From Cupriavidus basilensis (lineage in GTDB: Bacteria > Pseudomonadota > Gammaproteobacteria > Burkholderiales > Burkholderiaceae), in assembly GCF_008801925.2 (NCBI RefSeq), contig NZ_CP062804.1, positions 248,001-312,000 of the forward strand: DNA of 64,000 nucleotides. The letters run 5' to 3'. Position 1 is the first letter of the stretch. Each line of letters opens with the position of its first letter. The notes beneath the pieces were generated by a model. The model was not told where the DNA came from, did no database searches, and saw only the letters and a list, made by a program, of their open reading frames with translations. A program made the position numbers and the translations under genes. Below are positions 18,738-27,500 of the stretch, piece after piece.

Positions 18738-18751
18738 GACCCCGTCCTTTC

Positions 18752-18766
18752 ATACTTAAAAGGTAT
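18752..18766. promoter_or_regulatory. CatR/BenM-type operator ATAC-N7-GTAT
   Basis: The sequence ATAC, seven bases, GTAT matches the consensus of CatM/BenM-type LysR regulators exactly. Its centre is about 64 bases before the predicted catB start site, the standard place for a LysR recognition site. Further ATAC and GTAT halves at 18777, 18812 and 18826 may form the weaker activation site. Confidence 0.8.
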
Positions 18767-18786
18767 TGATCGGGACATACTCGGTC

Positions 18787-18816
18787 TTGGACACCCTGGA
18801 TGTCAAGCCACATACT
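18787..18816 (+). promoter_or_regulatory. Predicted catB promoter
   Basis: A -35 TTGGAC (18787-18792), an 18-base spacer and a -10 CATACT (18811-18816) give a weak sigma-70 promoter, as expected for an activator-dependent gene. The predicted start at about 18823 leaves a leader of about 30 bases before catB. Confidence 0.5.
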
Positions 18817-18853
18817 GCTTCTCAACGTATTCCATACTTGGCAGACACCCAGC

Positions 18854-19975
18854 ATGAAAGCAACCGTCACCTCCGTCGAAGCCATCCTGGTCGACCTGCC
18901 CACCATCCGGGCACACCAGCTTGCCATGACCACCATGCAGCGCCAGACCCTGGTGATCGTGCGGCTGCGTTGCAGCGACGGCATCGAGGGGATTGGCGAA
19001 GCCACCACCATCGGCGGCCTGAGCTACGGCGACGAAAGCCCCGAGGGCATCAAGCTGACCATCGATACCTACCTGGCGCCCGCACTGGCCGGCATCGACG
19101 CGTGCAATATCCACGCCGCCATGCAGCGCCTGGCTTCGGTGGCGCGGGGAAACCGCTTCGCCAAGTCGGCGCTGGAGTCCGCGCTGCTCGATGCGCAGGG
19201 CAAGCGCCTGGGCCTGCCCCTGTCCGAGTTGCTGGGCGGCGCGGTGCGGCCGAACCTGGCCTGCCTGTGGACGCTCGCCAGCGGAGATACCGGCCGCGAT
19301 ATCGAAGAAGCCGAAACCCTGCTCGCCGAGCGCCGCCACAACACCTTCAAGCTCAAGATCGGCCGTCGCAGCGTGCGCGATGACGTGGCCCATGTGTCCG
19401 CCATCAAGCGCGCGCTGGGCGACCGTGCCCGCGTGACGGTGGACGTCAACCAGGCCTGGAACGAAGCCGATGCCGCCACCGGCATCGCCATGCTGGAAGC
19501 CGCCGGCATCGATCTCGTCGAGCAGCCCGTGCCGCGCGAGCAGCGTGGCGCGCTGGCCCGGCTGGCGGCGCGCTTCGTGGTGCCGGTGATGGCCGATGAG
19601 GCCGTATGCGGCCCCGAGGACGCGATGGAACTGGCGCGCATTGCGGGCGCGGACGTGTTTGCGCTGAAGATCTCCAAGTCCGGTGGCATCTTCGAGATGC
19701 TGCGCACAGCGGCGGTAGGCGACGCTGCCGGCATCGCGCTGTACGGCGGCACCATGCTGGAAGGCAGCGTGGGCACCATTGCCGCTGCCCACGGCTTTGC
19801 CACGCTGCCGCGGCTGGCCTGGGGCACCGAGCTGTTCGGCCCGCTGCTTCTCAAGGATGATGTGGTGACGGCGCGCCCCGAGTACCGTGACTTTGCCTTG
19901 CACCTGCCGGTTGGCCCGGGGCTTGGCCTGACGCTGGACGAAGACAAGCTGGCCCATTACCGCCGCGCCGCCTGA
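18854..19975 (+). CDS. catB: Muconate cycloisomerase
   Basis: This 373-residue enolase-superfamily enzyme converts cis,cis-muconate to muconolactone in the catechol branch of the beta-ketoadipate pathway. The catalytic set is complete: Lys166-x-Lys168 (TFKLKIG), metal ligands Asp197 (VDVNQ), Glu223 (VEQPV) and Asp248 (ADEAVCG), and Lys272 (LKISKSGG). These are one less than the Pseudomonas numbering. The start at 18854 is chosen by homology; the ribosome site before it is weak. It is the first gene of a cat operon controlled by the divergent CatR. A chloromuconate preference cannot be excluded, but the neighbours are the non-chlorinated pathway. Confidence 0.95.
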   Translation: MKATVTSVEAILVDLPTIRAHQLAMTTMQRQTLVIVRLRCSDGIEGIGEATTIGGLSYGDESPEGIKLTIDTYLAPALAGIDACNIHAAMQRLASVARGNRFAKSALESALLDAQGKRLGLPLSELLGGAVRPNLACLWTLASGDTGRDIEEAETLLAERRHNTFKLKIGRRSVRDDVAHVSAIKRALGDRARVTVDVNQAWNEADAATGIAMLEAAGIDLVEQPVPREQRGALARLAARFVVPVMADEAVCGPEDAMELARIAGADVFALKISKSGGIFEMLRTAAVGDAAGIALYGGTMLEGSVGTIAAAHGFATLPRLAWGTELFGPLLLKDDVVTARPEYRDFALHLPVGPGLGLTLDEDKLAHYRRAA

Positions 19976-20012
19976 GGCGCTGCCCAAGCAAACATAGACC
20001 GAGGATTCAAGC

Positions 20013-20291
20013 ATGTTGTTTCTGGTGAGAATGGACGTAAAGATGCCGGTGGATATGCCGGCCGCGCAGGCCGACGAGATCAAGGCGCGTGAGAAGGCGT
20101 ACTCGCAGGACCTGCAGCGCCAGGGCAAGTGGCCGCATCTGTGGCGCGTGGTGGGCGAGTACGCCAACTACAGCGTGTTCGATGCCGAGTCCAACGACGA
20201 ACTGCACACCATGCTCTCCAGCCTGCCGCTGTTCCCGTACATGGAAATCCATGTCACGCCGCTGGCCAAGCACCCGTCGTCGATCAAGTAA
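20013..20291 (+). CDS. catC: Muconolactone delta-isomerase
   Basis: This 92-residue protein turns muconolactone into 3-oxoadipate enol-lactone. The N-terminal MLFLVRMDVKMPVDMP and the block GKWPHLWRVVGEYANYSVFD are typical of CatC, and the length is close to the usual 92-97. RBS GAGGATT precedes the ATG. It follows catB by 37 bases. Members assemble as decamers in the cytoplasm. Confidence 0.95.
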   Translation: MLFLVRMDVKMPVDMPAAQADEIKAREKAYSQDLQRQGKWPHLWRVVGEYANYSVFDAESNDELHTMLSSLPLFPYMEIHVTPLAKHPSSIK

Positions 20292-20388
20292 GCCGGCCGG
20301 CTCGCCGTTACCCTGAATACCGCCGCGGCCCCCGATGGCCGCGGTCCAACGCCAACACCAACTCCGAATCCACTTGGAGGAGACTCTG

Positions 20389-21375
20389 ATGCGCTTGCCA
20401 TTCCTGCGCGCGTGGGCCGCCTACGCCTGTGCGCTGGCCACCCTGGCCGTGCTGCCGTCCGCCGCCCATGCCGACACCTATCCCGATCACCCGATCCGCT
20501 GGGTCGTGCCATTCCCCGCGGGCGGTGCGATGGACAATATCGCCCGCACGCTGGGCGAGGAAATGTCGAAGAGCCTGGGCCAGTCCATCGTGGTGGAAAA
20601 CCGCCCCGGCGCCGGCGGCAATATCGGCGCCGAGATGGTGGCGCGCTCGCCCGCGGATGGCTACACGCTGATCATCGTCGCCAACGGCATGGCGGTGAAC
20701 CCCGCGCTGTACGGCCGCCTCAGCTATGACCCGGTGAAGGACTTCGCGCCGGTCTCGCTCCTGGCGGTGGTGCCTAACGTGCTCGTCACCAGCAAGGCCA
20801 AGAAGCTGCCCGCCACGGTGCCCGACCTGATCGCCGCGGCGCGCGCCACGCCGGACAAGTACACCTATGCCTCCGCCGGCAACGGCACCTCGATTCACCT
20901 GGCCGGCGAGCTGTTCACCTCGCTCACCGGCGTCAAGATGCTCCACGTGCCCTACAAGGGCAGCGGCCCGGCCATGACGGACCTGCTGGGCGGCCAGGTC
21001 GACTATATGTTCGACAGCATCACCTCGGCCAAGCCGCATATCGACTCCGGCAAGCTCACGCCGATCGCGGTGACCACCGCCAAGCGCTCGTCGACGCTGC
21101 CGAACGTGCCGACCCTGGCCGAAGCCGGCGTCAAGGGCTATGACCTGTCGCCGTGGTTCGCCGCCTTTGTCCCGGCCAAGACGCCGCCCGCCGTGGTCGC
21201 GCGCCTGAACCAGGCCATGGTGGACGCGCTGGCCAAGCCGTCGGTGCGTACCCGCCTGGCCGCCATCGGCGCCGAGCCGATCGGCAGCACGCCCGCGCAG
21301 CTGGGCAAGCACCTCGCTGCCGAAACCGATAAATGGGGCAAGCTGATCCGCGAGCGCGGCATCCGCGCGGACTGA
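20389..21375 (+). CDS. Bug-family tripartite-type substrate-binding protein
   Basis: This 328-residue periplasmic protein has a signal peptide (LRAWAAYACALATLAVLPSAAHA) and Bug/TctC signatures: PIRWVVPFPAGGAMDNIAR, VVENRPGAGGNIGAE, YTYASAGNGTS, HVPYKGSGPAMTDLLGGQVD. Start 20389 is set by GGAGGAGA. Bug proteins bind organic acids with high affinity in Bordetella and Cupriavidus relatives. Here it lies between catC and pcaD, eight bases before pcaD, so it probably binds an aromatic or muconate-like acid. No TctAB-type permease genes are present in the window, a common situation for orphan Bug receptors. Confidence 0.93.
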   Translation: MRLPFLRAWAAYACALATLAVLPSAAHADTYPDHPIRWVVPFPAGGAMDNIARTLGEEMSKSLGQSIVVENRPGAGGNIGAEMVARSPADGYTLIIVANGMAVNPALYGRLSYDPVKDFAPVSLLAVVPNVLVTSKAKKLPATVPDLIAAARATPDKYTYASAGNGTSIHLAGELFTSLTGVKMLHVPYKGSGPAMTDLLGGQVDYMFDSITSAKPHIDSGKLTPIAVTTAKRSSTLPNVPTLAEAGVKGYDLSPWFAAFVPAKTPPAVVARLNQAMVDALAKPSVRTRLAAIGAEPIGSTPAQLGKHLAAETDKWGKLIRERGIRAD

Positions 21376-21382
21376 GAACGCC

Positions 21383-22171
21383 ATGACCACTGCATTGCAC
21401 CAAGGCATCGCGCTGCATTACGAGATCGAGGGGGCGCCCAACGCGCCCGTGCTGGTCATGTCCAACTCGCTGGGCACCGATATGCAGATGTGGGCGCCGC
21501 AGATGGATAGCCTGCTGCCGCGCTTTCGCGTGCTGCGCTACGACACCCGCGGCCACGGGGGCTCCGGCCTGCCGTCCCCGGGCGCGGCGCCGTTCGGGTT
21601 TACCGAACTCGGCCAGGACGTGCTGGCCATCATGGATCACGCCGGCATCGGGCGCGCGCATTTTTGCGGGCTGTCGATGGGCGGCATGACCGGCATGTGG
21701 CTGGCGGCCAATCACCCCGAGCGTTTCGACCGCTTCGTGCTGGCCAATACCGCCGCCCTCATCGGCCCGGCCAGCGGCTGGGACACGCGCATCCAGACGG
21801 TGCGCAGCCAGGGCATGGCCGCCATCGTCGATGCGGTGCTGGCGCGCTGGTTCAGCGCCGCCTGGCTGGCCGGCAACGCCGCGCGCATCGCGCCCGTGCG
21901 CCAGATGCTGCTGGACGCATCGCCCGAAGGCTACACGGCCAACTGCGCCGCCGTGCGCGACGCCGACCTGCGCGCGCAGCTGCAGCGCATCGCCAGCCCG
22001 GTGCTGGTGATTGCGGGAACACACGACCTGGCCACCACGCCAGCGCAAGGCCGCGAAGTGGCGCAAGGGATTGCCGGGGCGCGCTACGTGGAGCTGGACG
22101 GGGCCCACTTGTCGAACTGGGAGCAGCCGGAGGGGTTTGCGCAGGCGGTTTGCGGGTTCCTGGCAGGCTAA
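21383..22171 (+). CDS. pcaD: 3-oxoadipate enol-lactonase
   Basis: This 262-residue alpha/beta hydrolase opens 3-oxoadipate enol-lactone to 3-oxoadipate. The oxyanion region SNSLGTD, nucleophile Ser98 in GLSMGG, acid Asp in GTHDLAT and His242 in GAHLSN are in place. It is the last gene of the cat operon. The next step (CoA transferase and thiolase) and catechol dioxygenase catA are not in the window. Confidence 0.93.
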   Translation: MTTALHQGIALHYEIEGAPNAPVLVMSNSLGTDMQMWAPQMDSLLPRFRVLRYDTRGHGGSGLPSPGAAPFGFTELGQDVLAIMDHAGIGRAHFCGLSMGGMTGMWLAANHPERFDRFVLANTAALIGPASGWDTRIQTVRSQGMAAIVDAVLARWFSAAWLAGNAARIAPVRQMLLDASPEGYTANCAAVRDADLRAQLQRIASPVLVIAGTHDLATTPAQGREVAQGIAGARYVELDGAHLSNWEQPEGFAQAVCGFLAG

Positions 22172-22200
22172 GGCGGATTGCTCACCCGTCCTGCGCAGGC

Positions 22201-22237
22201 ATCATTGCGATGCGATCCACGATTGCATCGCAATGAT
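22201..22237. promoter_or_regulatory. 13-bp inverted repeat, likely toxin-antitoxin operator
   Basis: ATCATTGCGATGC (22201-22213) and its exact complement (22225-22237) are separated by 11 bases and end 42 bases before the antitoxin ATG. Ribbon-helix-helix antitoxins of the FitA type bind such repeats to repress their own operon. As no T-run follows, a terminator for pcaD is less likely. Confidence 0.65.
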
Positions 22238-22279
22238 ATCAATGCTATCGTTTTTGGATGGCATTGCAGGAGGGGGATC

Positions 22280-22516
22280 ATGGCAAATCTGCTGGTTCGA
22301 GGGATTGATGAAGCGCTAGTACAGAGGCTGCGTGAGCAGGCTGCTGCACACGGTCGTAGCGCTGAGGCCGAGCACCGTGAAATTCTTGCGCGGGCGTTGC
22401 ACACGACCAGGCGCAAGAGCTTTGCCGAGGTGTTGGCAAGCATGCCAGATGTCGGCGAGGACAGCGATTTCGAGCGCGTCGATCAGCCGGGCGGGGCCGC
22501 GCATGTATTTGATTGA
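22280..22516 (+). CDS. FitA-like ribbon-helix-helix antitoxin
   Basis: This 78-residue protein begins MANLLVRGIDEALVQRLRE, a typical FitA/StbC-type ribbon-helix-helix DNA-binding segment, followed by an acidic tail (MPDVGEDSDFERVD) that would wrap the toxin. RBS GGAGGGGG is strong. Its end overlaps the toxin start by 14 bases, the normal coupled arrangement. It should neutralise the PIN toxin and repress the operon at the upstream inverted repeat. Confidence 0.88.
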   Translation: MANLLVRGIDEALVQRLREQAAAHGRSAEAEHREILARALHTTRRKSFAEVLASMPDVGEDSDFERVDQPGGAAHVFD

Positions 22517-22919
22517 CACCAATGTCATCAGTGAGATGAGGAAGCGCGAGCGTGCCGACAAGGGTGTTCGAGCATTCTTTCGCCAAGCGGCAAAGCAGGA
22601 GAGTGAGCTGTACTTGTCGGTCGTCACTGTCGGCGAACTTCGGCGTGGCGTCGAGCTGATCCAGCATCGGGGAGATCATGCGCAAGGCGCGCTTCTTGCC
22701 ACGTGGCTCGACACGGTGCTGCAAGAGTTCGGGGCACATATCCTCGCGGTAGATGCGGAAATCGGTCAGCTATGGGGGCGCCTTCGTGTCCCCCACGCGG
22801 AGCATGCCTTGGACAAACTGATCGCGGCGACGGCGCTGATTCACGACCTCACCGTAGTGACGCGCAACGTTAGTGATTTTGCTGGTACCGGGGCGCGTGT
22901 TCTGAACCCCTTTGAATGA
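22503..22919 (+). CDS. FitB/VapC-like PIN-domain toxin
   Basis: This 138-residue PIN-domain nuclease has the four acidic residues expected: Asp5 (YLIDTNVISE), Glu45 (VGELRRG), Asp104 (HALDKLIAAT) and Asp125 (RNVSDF). Toxins of this family cut RNA, often tRNA or rRNA. The start at 22503 lies inside the antitoxin gene. Length and catalytic residues are intact, so the module looks functional. Its GC content is somewhat lower than that of its neighbours, consistent with acquisition. Confidence 0.9.
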   Translation: MYLIDTNVISEMRKRERADKGVRAFFRQAAKQESELYLSVVTVGELRRGVELIQHRGDHAQGALLATWLDTVLQEFGAHILAVDAEIGQLWGRLRVPHAEHALDKLIAATALIHDLTVVTRNVSDFAGTGARVLNPFE

Positions 22920-22964
22920 CTGGCAAGCGACGACTGCAATCCGCGTTTGCCGTGGCACGCGACG

Positions 22965-23774
22965 CTACTTCGCCGCCCCGAACCGGATATCCCCATACCA
23001 GGCCCGTGCGTTCCCGCCCGTGTTGTCGGTATCGGTGAGCAGGCCGTAGGCGGTCAGCTTGCCGGGCTTCTCCTTGAAGGCATGCTCGAAGTCCTGCTCC
23101 ACGTTGCGGCTCAGCGTGAGCCACTTGCCGGCGGTGTCGGGCCCGCCTGACACCACGATCATCTTGACCCGCGAGGTGTGGGGGTTGTCGATGACCGTGC
23201 CGACCGGCGCGGTGTTTGACCAGATGTACATCAGCGTGGCATAGGGCAGTTCCTCGCCCGCCAGCGTCTTGGCCAGCTTGATGGCGGTGCGCTCGCCCAG
23301 CGATAGCTTGTCCGTATCTCCATCGAACATGAACACCAGGCGCGCCGGCGCGTCTTCCTTGGCGGCGACGCTGTTGTCGGCTTCGTCGATCGGGTGTTCC
23401 ACCTTCCAGCGCCAGCTGACCTGCGGGGTGGCCTCCAGGTCCAGGTTGTTGCCCTTGTGCATCAGCGCGGAGGCGGAGGCGGTCGCGTCGGCTTCCAGCA
23501 CTGTGGCGTGGTCCTGCGCCACCAGGCTGTAGTGGGTCGACGCCTTGCCGTGCGCCACCGGCAGGTTCTTCCACCCGGGCGGCAGCGGGCCGCCGGGCGT
23601 GCCGGCGGAGAAGGCGGCGCCGGGGGCGGCCGCCGGCGCCGATGCTGCCGATGCCTGCGCTCGGGCCGGCGCAGCGTGCGCGAGCAGCAGGCCGCAGGCT
23701 AGCAGGGTGGCCAGCACGTGAGCGCGCGGCGCCACCGAGCGGGGGGAATGCGTCAAAGCCAGATGGGGGGTCAT
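22965..23774 (-). CDS. Exported DUF3047-type protein
   Basis: This protein of about 269 residues has a signal peptide (HVLATLLACGLLLAHAAPARA, after a basic N-region), an Ala/Pro-rich linker, then a domain with PQVSWRWKVE, ARLVFMFDGD, YIWSNTAPVG and GDIRFGAAK that I associate with DUF3047. The function of that family is not known. The start is uncertain: ATG at 23774 gives a compact signal peptide, while in-frame ATGs at 23801 (with GGAGA upstream) and 23819 would lengthen it. It runs convergent to the toxin gene. Location is probably periplasmic. Confidence 0.8.
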   Translation of the reverse strand: MTPHLALTHSPRSVAPRAHVLATLLACGLLLAHAAPARAQASAASAPAAAPGAAFSAGTPGGPLPPGWKNLPVAHGKASTHYSLVAQDHATVLEADATASASALMHKGNNLDLEATPQVSWRWKVEHPIDEADNSVAAKEDAPARLVFMFDGDTDKLSLGERTAIKLAKTLAGEELPYATLMYIWSNTAPVGTVIDNPHTSRVKMIVVSGGPDTAGKWLTLSRNVEQDFEHAFKEKPGKLTAYGLLTDTDNTGGNARAWYGDIRFGAAK

Positions 23775-23924
23775 GGTCGATTGCCCGATGGTCGCCGTCA
23801 TTGTTCTTATTGTCTCCATTGTAGGCAGCGGCCCGGGTCTTTGTGTGCGCGTCGGCAGCCGCATTGCCGAAGATCTTGGCGTAGTAGCGGTAGCCCGCGT
23901 CCGGATGCCTTGCCGCGCAAGCGC

Positions 23925-24118
23925 TCAGGCCAAGCCGCCGTTGGCGCGCAGGATCTGGCCGTTGACCCAGCCGGCATCGGCGCCAGCGTTGTTGACCAGC
24001 ACGCCCTGCACTGCGATGGTCGACGCGCCAGCGGCCTTCAGTTCGGCCACGAGGGCGTCGGCCTGGGCCGCGCCGGCCGCGTCGTTGATGGCGACGGCGA
24101 AACCGTCCCGCGCCAGGC
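23925..24118 (-). pseudogene. SDR oxidoreductase relic with internal deletion
   Basis: Read on the minus strand this gives GRLARDGFAVAIND, which looks like the early Rossmann region of an SDR, then ASTIAVQG fused directly to VLVNNAGADAG and then to the C-terminal WVNGQILRANGGLA and a stop. The catalytic Ser/Tyr/Lys part and the first residues are missing. It is in frame but only about 64 codons. It abuts the LysR relic head to head, so the intergenic region has also gone. Confidence 0.75.
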
Positions 24119-24121
24119 GCC

Positions 24122-24323
24122 CGGCTGCTGGAGCGCACCACCCGCACGGCGCGGCTCACGCACGACGGCGGAGCGCATTACCGGCGCTGCGTGCGCCTGA
24201 TAGCCGACCTGGAAGAAGCGGAGGGGGCATTCCGGGCGGGTGCGGGTGTTCGTGCAGTGGCTGCGCGATGTGTTCGAAGCAGGCGCCGACGGGAACCAAG
24301 GCTTGATTCCTATCGGCGCCTGA
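24122..24323 (+). pseudogene. LysR regulator relic with internal deletion and frameshift
   Basis: The plus strand encodes RLLERTTRTARLTHDGG and YRRCVRLIADLEEAEGAF, the second half of a LysR DNA-binding domain and linker helix. About 45 codons in, the frame changes and the sequence continues as RVRVFVQWLRDVFE and a stop, which is a LysR C-terminus. Most of the effector domain and the N-terminal helix-turn-helix are missing. A divergent LysR/SDR pair is a common arrangement; here both partners are decayed. Confidence 0.75.
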
Positions 24324-24337
24324 GGCTCGCCGGCCGG

Positions 24338-24520
24338 TTATTTCCGCACGTTGGAAGGCAGCACCGAGTTCCGGCTCGACTGCTTGGCGGATTGCCCTGA
24401 CTGCGCCGACTGTCCCTTGCCGCTGGCCGACGACTTCGGCGACGCGGCGCCGGCAACCCCGACGCCGGCACAAAGCAGGATGGCGAGTAGTGCCGCCGGT
24501 GCATTTTTTCGTATGCTCAT
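24338..24520 (-). CDS. Small exported hypothetical protein
   Basis: A 60-residue protein with a clean signal peptide (MSIRKNAPAALLAILLCAG, cut near AGA/AS) and a short mature part rich in Ser, Gln, Lys and Gly. RBS GGGAGTCC precedes the ATG. It lies 61 bases after the RND pump gene on the same strand, so it may be the last gene of the efflux operon. Small periplasmic proteins are found in several metal-resistance operons, but no metal-binding pattern (Met, His, Cys) is visible. Function unknown. Confidence 0.65.
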   Translation of the reverse strand: MSIRKNAPAALLAILLCAGVGVAGAASPKSSASGKGQSAQSGQSAKQSSRNSVLPSNVRK

Positions 24521-24581
24521 GATGGACTCCCGTTGCGTGGCCGGTCCGCCCGGGGCGTGCCGGCCACTGGTTGGTTCAGGT

Positions 24582-27500
24582 TCAGATGCCTTCAGCCGGC
24601 GTCAGCGAGGCCGCGTCCGGGCCGCCCTTGCGCCCGCGATGGCGGTTGACCCAGGAGAACACCACCGGCAGCACCAGCAGCGTCAGCAGCGTGGTGGTCA
24701 CCATGCCGCCCACGATCACCAGCGCCAGCGGCCGTTGCGCCTCCGAGCCGATGCCGTGCGACAGCGCCGCGGGCAACAGCCCCAGGCCCGCCAGCATGGC
24801 CGTCATCACCACCGGGCGCAAGCGCAGCGCGGCGCCTTCGACCACGGCTTCATGCAAGTCTTCGGACTGCGCCAGCCGGTTGACGTAGGAGATCAGGATC
24901 ACCCCGTCCTGGATCGCGATGCCGAACAGCGACAAGAACCCGATGCCCGCCGAGATCGACAAGGTCTCTCCCGCGATATGCAGCGCCAGCAAGCCACCGA
25001 TGGCCGCGAACGGCACGTTCAGCACCACCATCAGCGCATCCTTGAAGTTGCCAAAGGTGCTGTACAGCAGCAGGAAGATCACCAGGATGGTCAGCGGCAC
25101 GATCACCGCCAGCTTCTTCTGCGCGATCTTCATCTGGTTGAACTGGCCATCCCAGAAGATGCTGTAGCCTGCCGGCAGCGTCACCGCCTTGCCGACCTTG
25201 TCCTGCGCCTCGGCCACCGCGCTGCCAAGATCTCGTCCGCGCACGCCGAACTTGATGGCGATATAGCGCTTGCCGGTTTCGCGGTAGACGAAGAACGGTC
25301 CGTCGGTGGCTTCCACCTTGGCCACCATCGACAGCGGAATGCGCTGGCCGTCCGGCGTATCCACCAGCAAGCGGTTGATGACATCCGGGTTGTTGCGCGC
25401 CTGGTCGTTGAGCCGCACCGACAGGCCGAAGGTCTTCTCGCCTTCCAGGATGTTGGTGACCGCATCACCGCCAATCGCAAACTGCACGGCGGACTGGATG
25501 TCGCTCACATTCATGCCGAAGCGCGCGCTCTTCTCGCGGTCCACCGTGATGTTCAGCGTGGGCTGGCCAAGTTCCTTGAAGATGCCAACGTCAGCCAGGC
25601 CTGGCACCTTCTTCAGGATGGACTCGACCTCCTTGGCCTTGTCCTGCAGCGTCACCAGGTCGGAGCCGTAGATCTTCACCGAGTTCTCGCCCTTGACCCC
25701 GGACAGCGCCTCGTTGACGTTGTCCTGGATGTACTGCGAGAAGTTGTACTCGATGCCCGGGATACGATCCAGGTGCTTGGACAGGCGGTCCACCACCTGC
25801 TGCTTGGTCGCGCCCTTGGGCCAGTCGGCCGGGGGCTTGAAGTACAGCGCGTATTCCTGGTTGAACACGCCGGTGGAGTCGGTGCCGTCGTCCGGACGGC
25901 CAATCTGCACCGACACGGTCTTCACCTCGGGCTGCTGGCGGAAGAAGCCGCGCAGGTCGCGCGCGACGGAGGCCGAGTAGTCGAGATCCACGGTGTTGGG
26001 CAGCGTGATGCGCAGCCACAGGTTGTTCTCCTCCAGCGTGGGCAGGAACTCGGTGCCGAGGTAGCGCGAGCTGTACAGCGTGCCGGCCAGGCCGATGAAC
26101 GCGGCCAGGAACACCAGGCCGGGCTTTTTCAGCAGCTTGCGCAGCAGCGGCTTGTAGGCGCTCAGGATGATGGCAATGAATTTCGGCGAGTGCGGCCGCA
26201 GCGAGCCGCGGAACACAAAGGACGTCACCGCCGGCACGAAGGTCAGCGCCAGCACGATCGAGGCCAGCAGCGCGAAGCCCATGGTGAAGGCCATCGGCTT
26301 GAAGATGATGCCTTCCACCCCGCCCATGAAGAACAGCGGCGAGTAGGCCACGATGATGATGCCGGTGGAGAAGATCATGGCGCGCTGGACCTCGCTGGTG
26401 GCCTTGACGATGCCATCCTCCACATTGGTCTCGCCCTCCTCCAGGTGGCGCATGATGTTCTCCATCACGATCACCGCCGCATCCACGATCAGCCCGAAGT
26501 CGATCGCCCCTAGCGAGATCAGGTTGGCCGGCACCTTGAAGTGGGCCATGTTGATGAACGACACGCACAGCGCCAGCGGGATCACCGCCGCCACCACCGC
26601 CGCGGCGCGGAAGCTGCCGAGGAAGATGAACAGCACGATCAGCACCAGCGAGATGCCGACGAACAGCGCATGCTCGACGGTACCCATGGTGATATCGAGC
26701 AGGTTCTGCCGGTCATAGAACGTCTTGACCTGGATACCCTTGGGCAGCACGTTCTGGTTGATGTCGGCGATCTTGTCGCGCACCCGCGCCAGGACCTCGG
26801 TGGCGTTCTCGTCGCGCTTCATCAGCACGATGCCTTCGACGATATCGTCGTGCTGGTCGAACTGCACCATGCCCAGGCGCGGCGTGTTGCCCACCCGCAC
26901 CTCTGCGATATCGCGCACCCGCACCGGCACGCCGTTGGACACCGACACGGTGACGTTGCGGATGTCGTCGAGCGTTTGCAGCAGGCCCACGCCGCGCACC
27001 ACGAACTGCTGCTCGCCGGCCTTCATCAGGCCGCCGCCGGTGTTGGCGTTGGCATTCGACACCGCATCCACCACCTGCTTGAGCGAGAGCCCATAAGCCT
27101 GCAGCTTCTCGGGCGTCGGCACGATCTGGTATTGCTTGACCTTGCCGCCAAAGGCCGTGATATCGGCCACGCCCGGGACGTGCTTGATCTCCTTGTAGAC
27201 GTTGTAGTCCTGGTAGGTCTTCAGCGTGGTCACGTCGATGCCGTCGGCCTCGATCCGGTAGCGCAGGATTTCGCCGGTGGCGTCGCCGTCCGGTGACAGG
27301 TTGGGCTGCACGCCCGGCGGCAGGTTGGCTTGCGACAGGTAGGTGACGAAGTTCTGGCGGGCCTTGAAGTTGTCCACGCCCTCCTTGAACTTGACGGTCA
27401 CAACAGACAGCCCGAACAGCGAGACCGAGCGGAAGGACTGCACGTCCGGCACGCTGGCCAGCGCGTTCTCCACCGGAATCGTGATCTGCTGCTCGACCTC

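Noticed and set aside
22201..22237. Inverted repeat as terminator of the cat operon
   Set aside because: The 11-base loop and absence of a T-run argue against it, and the position just before the antitoxin fits an operator.
23925..24118. Treating the SDR-like minus-strand frame as a small intact gene
   Set aside because: It lacks the catalytic Ser/Tyr/Lys region and joins distant SDR motifs directly, so it is a relic.
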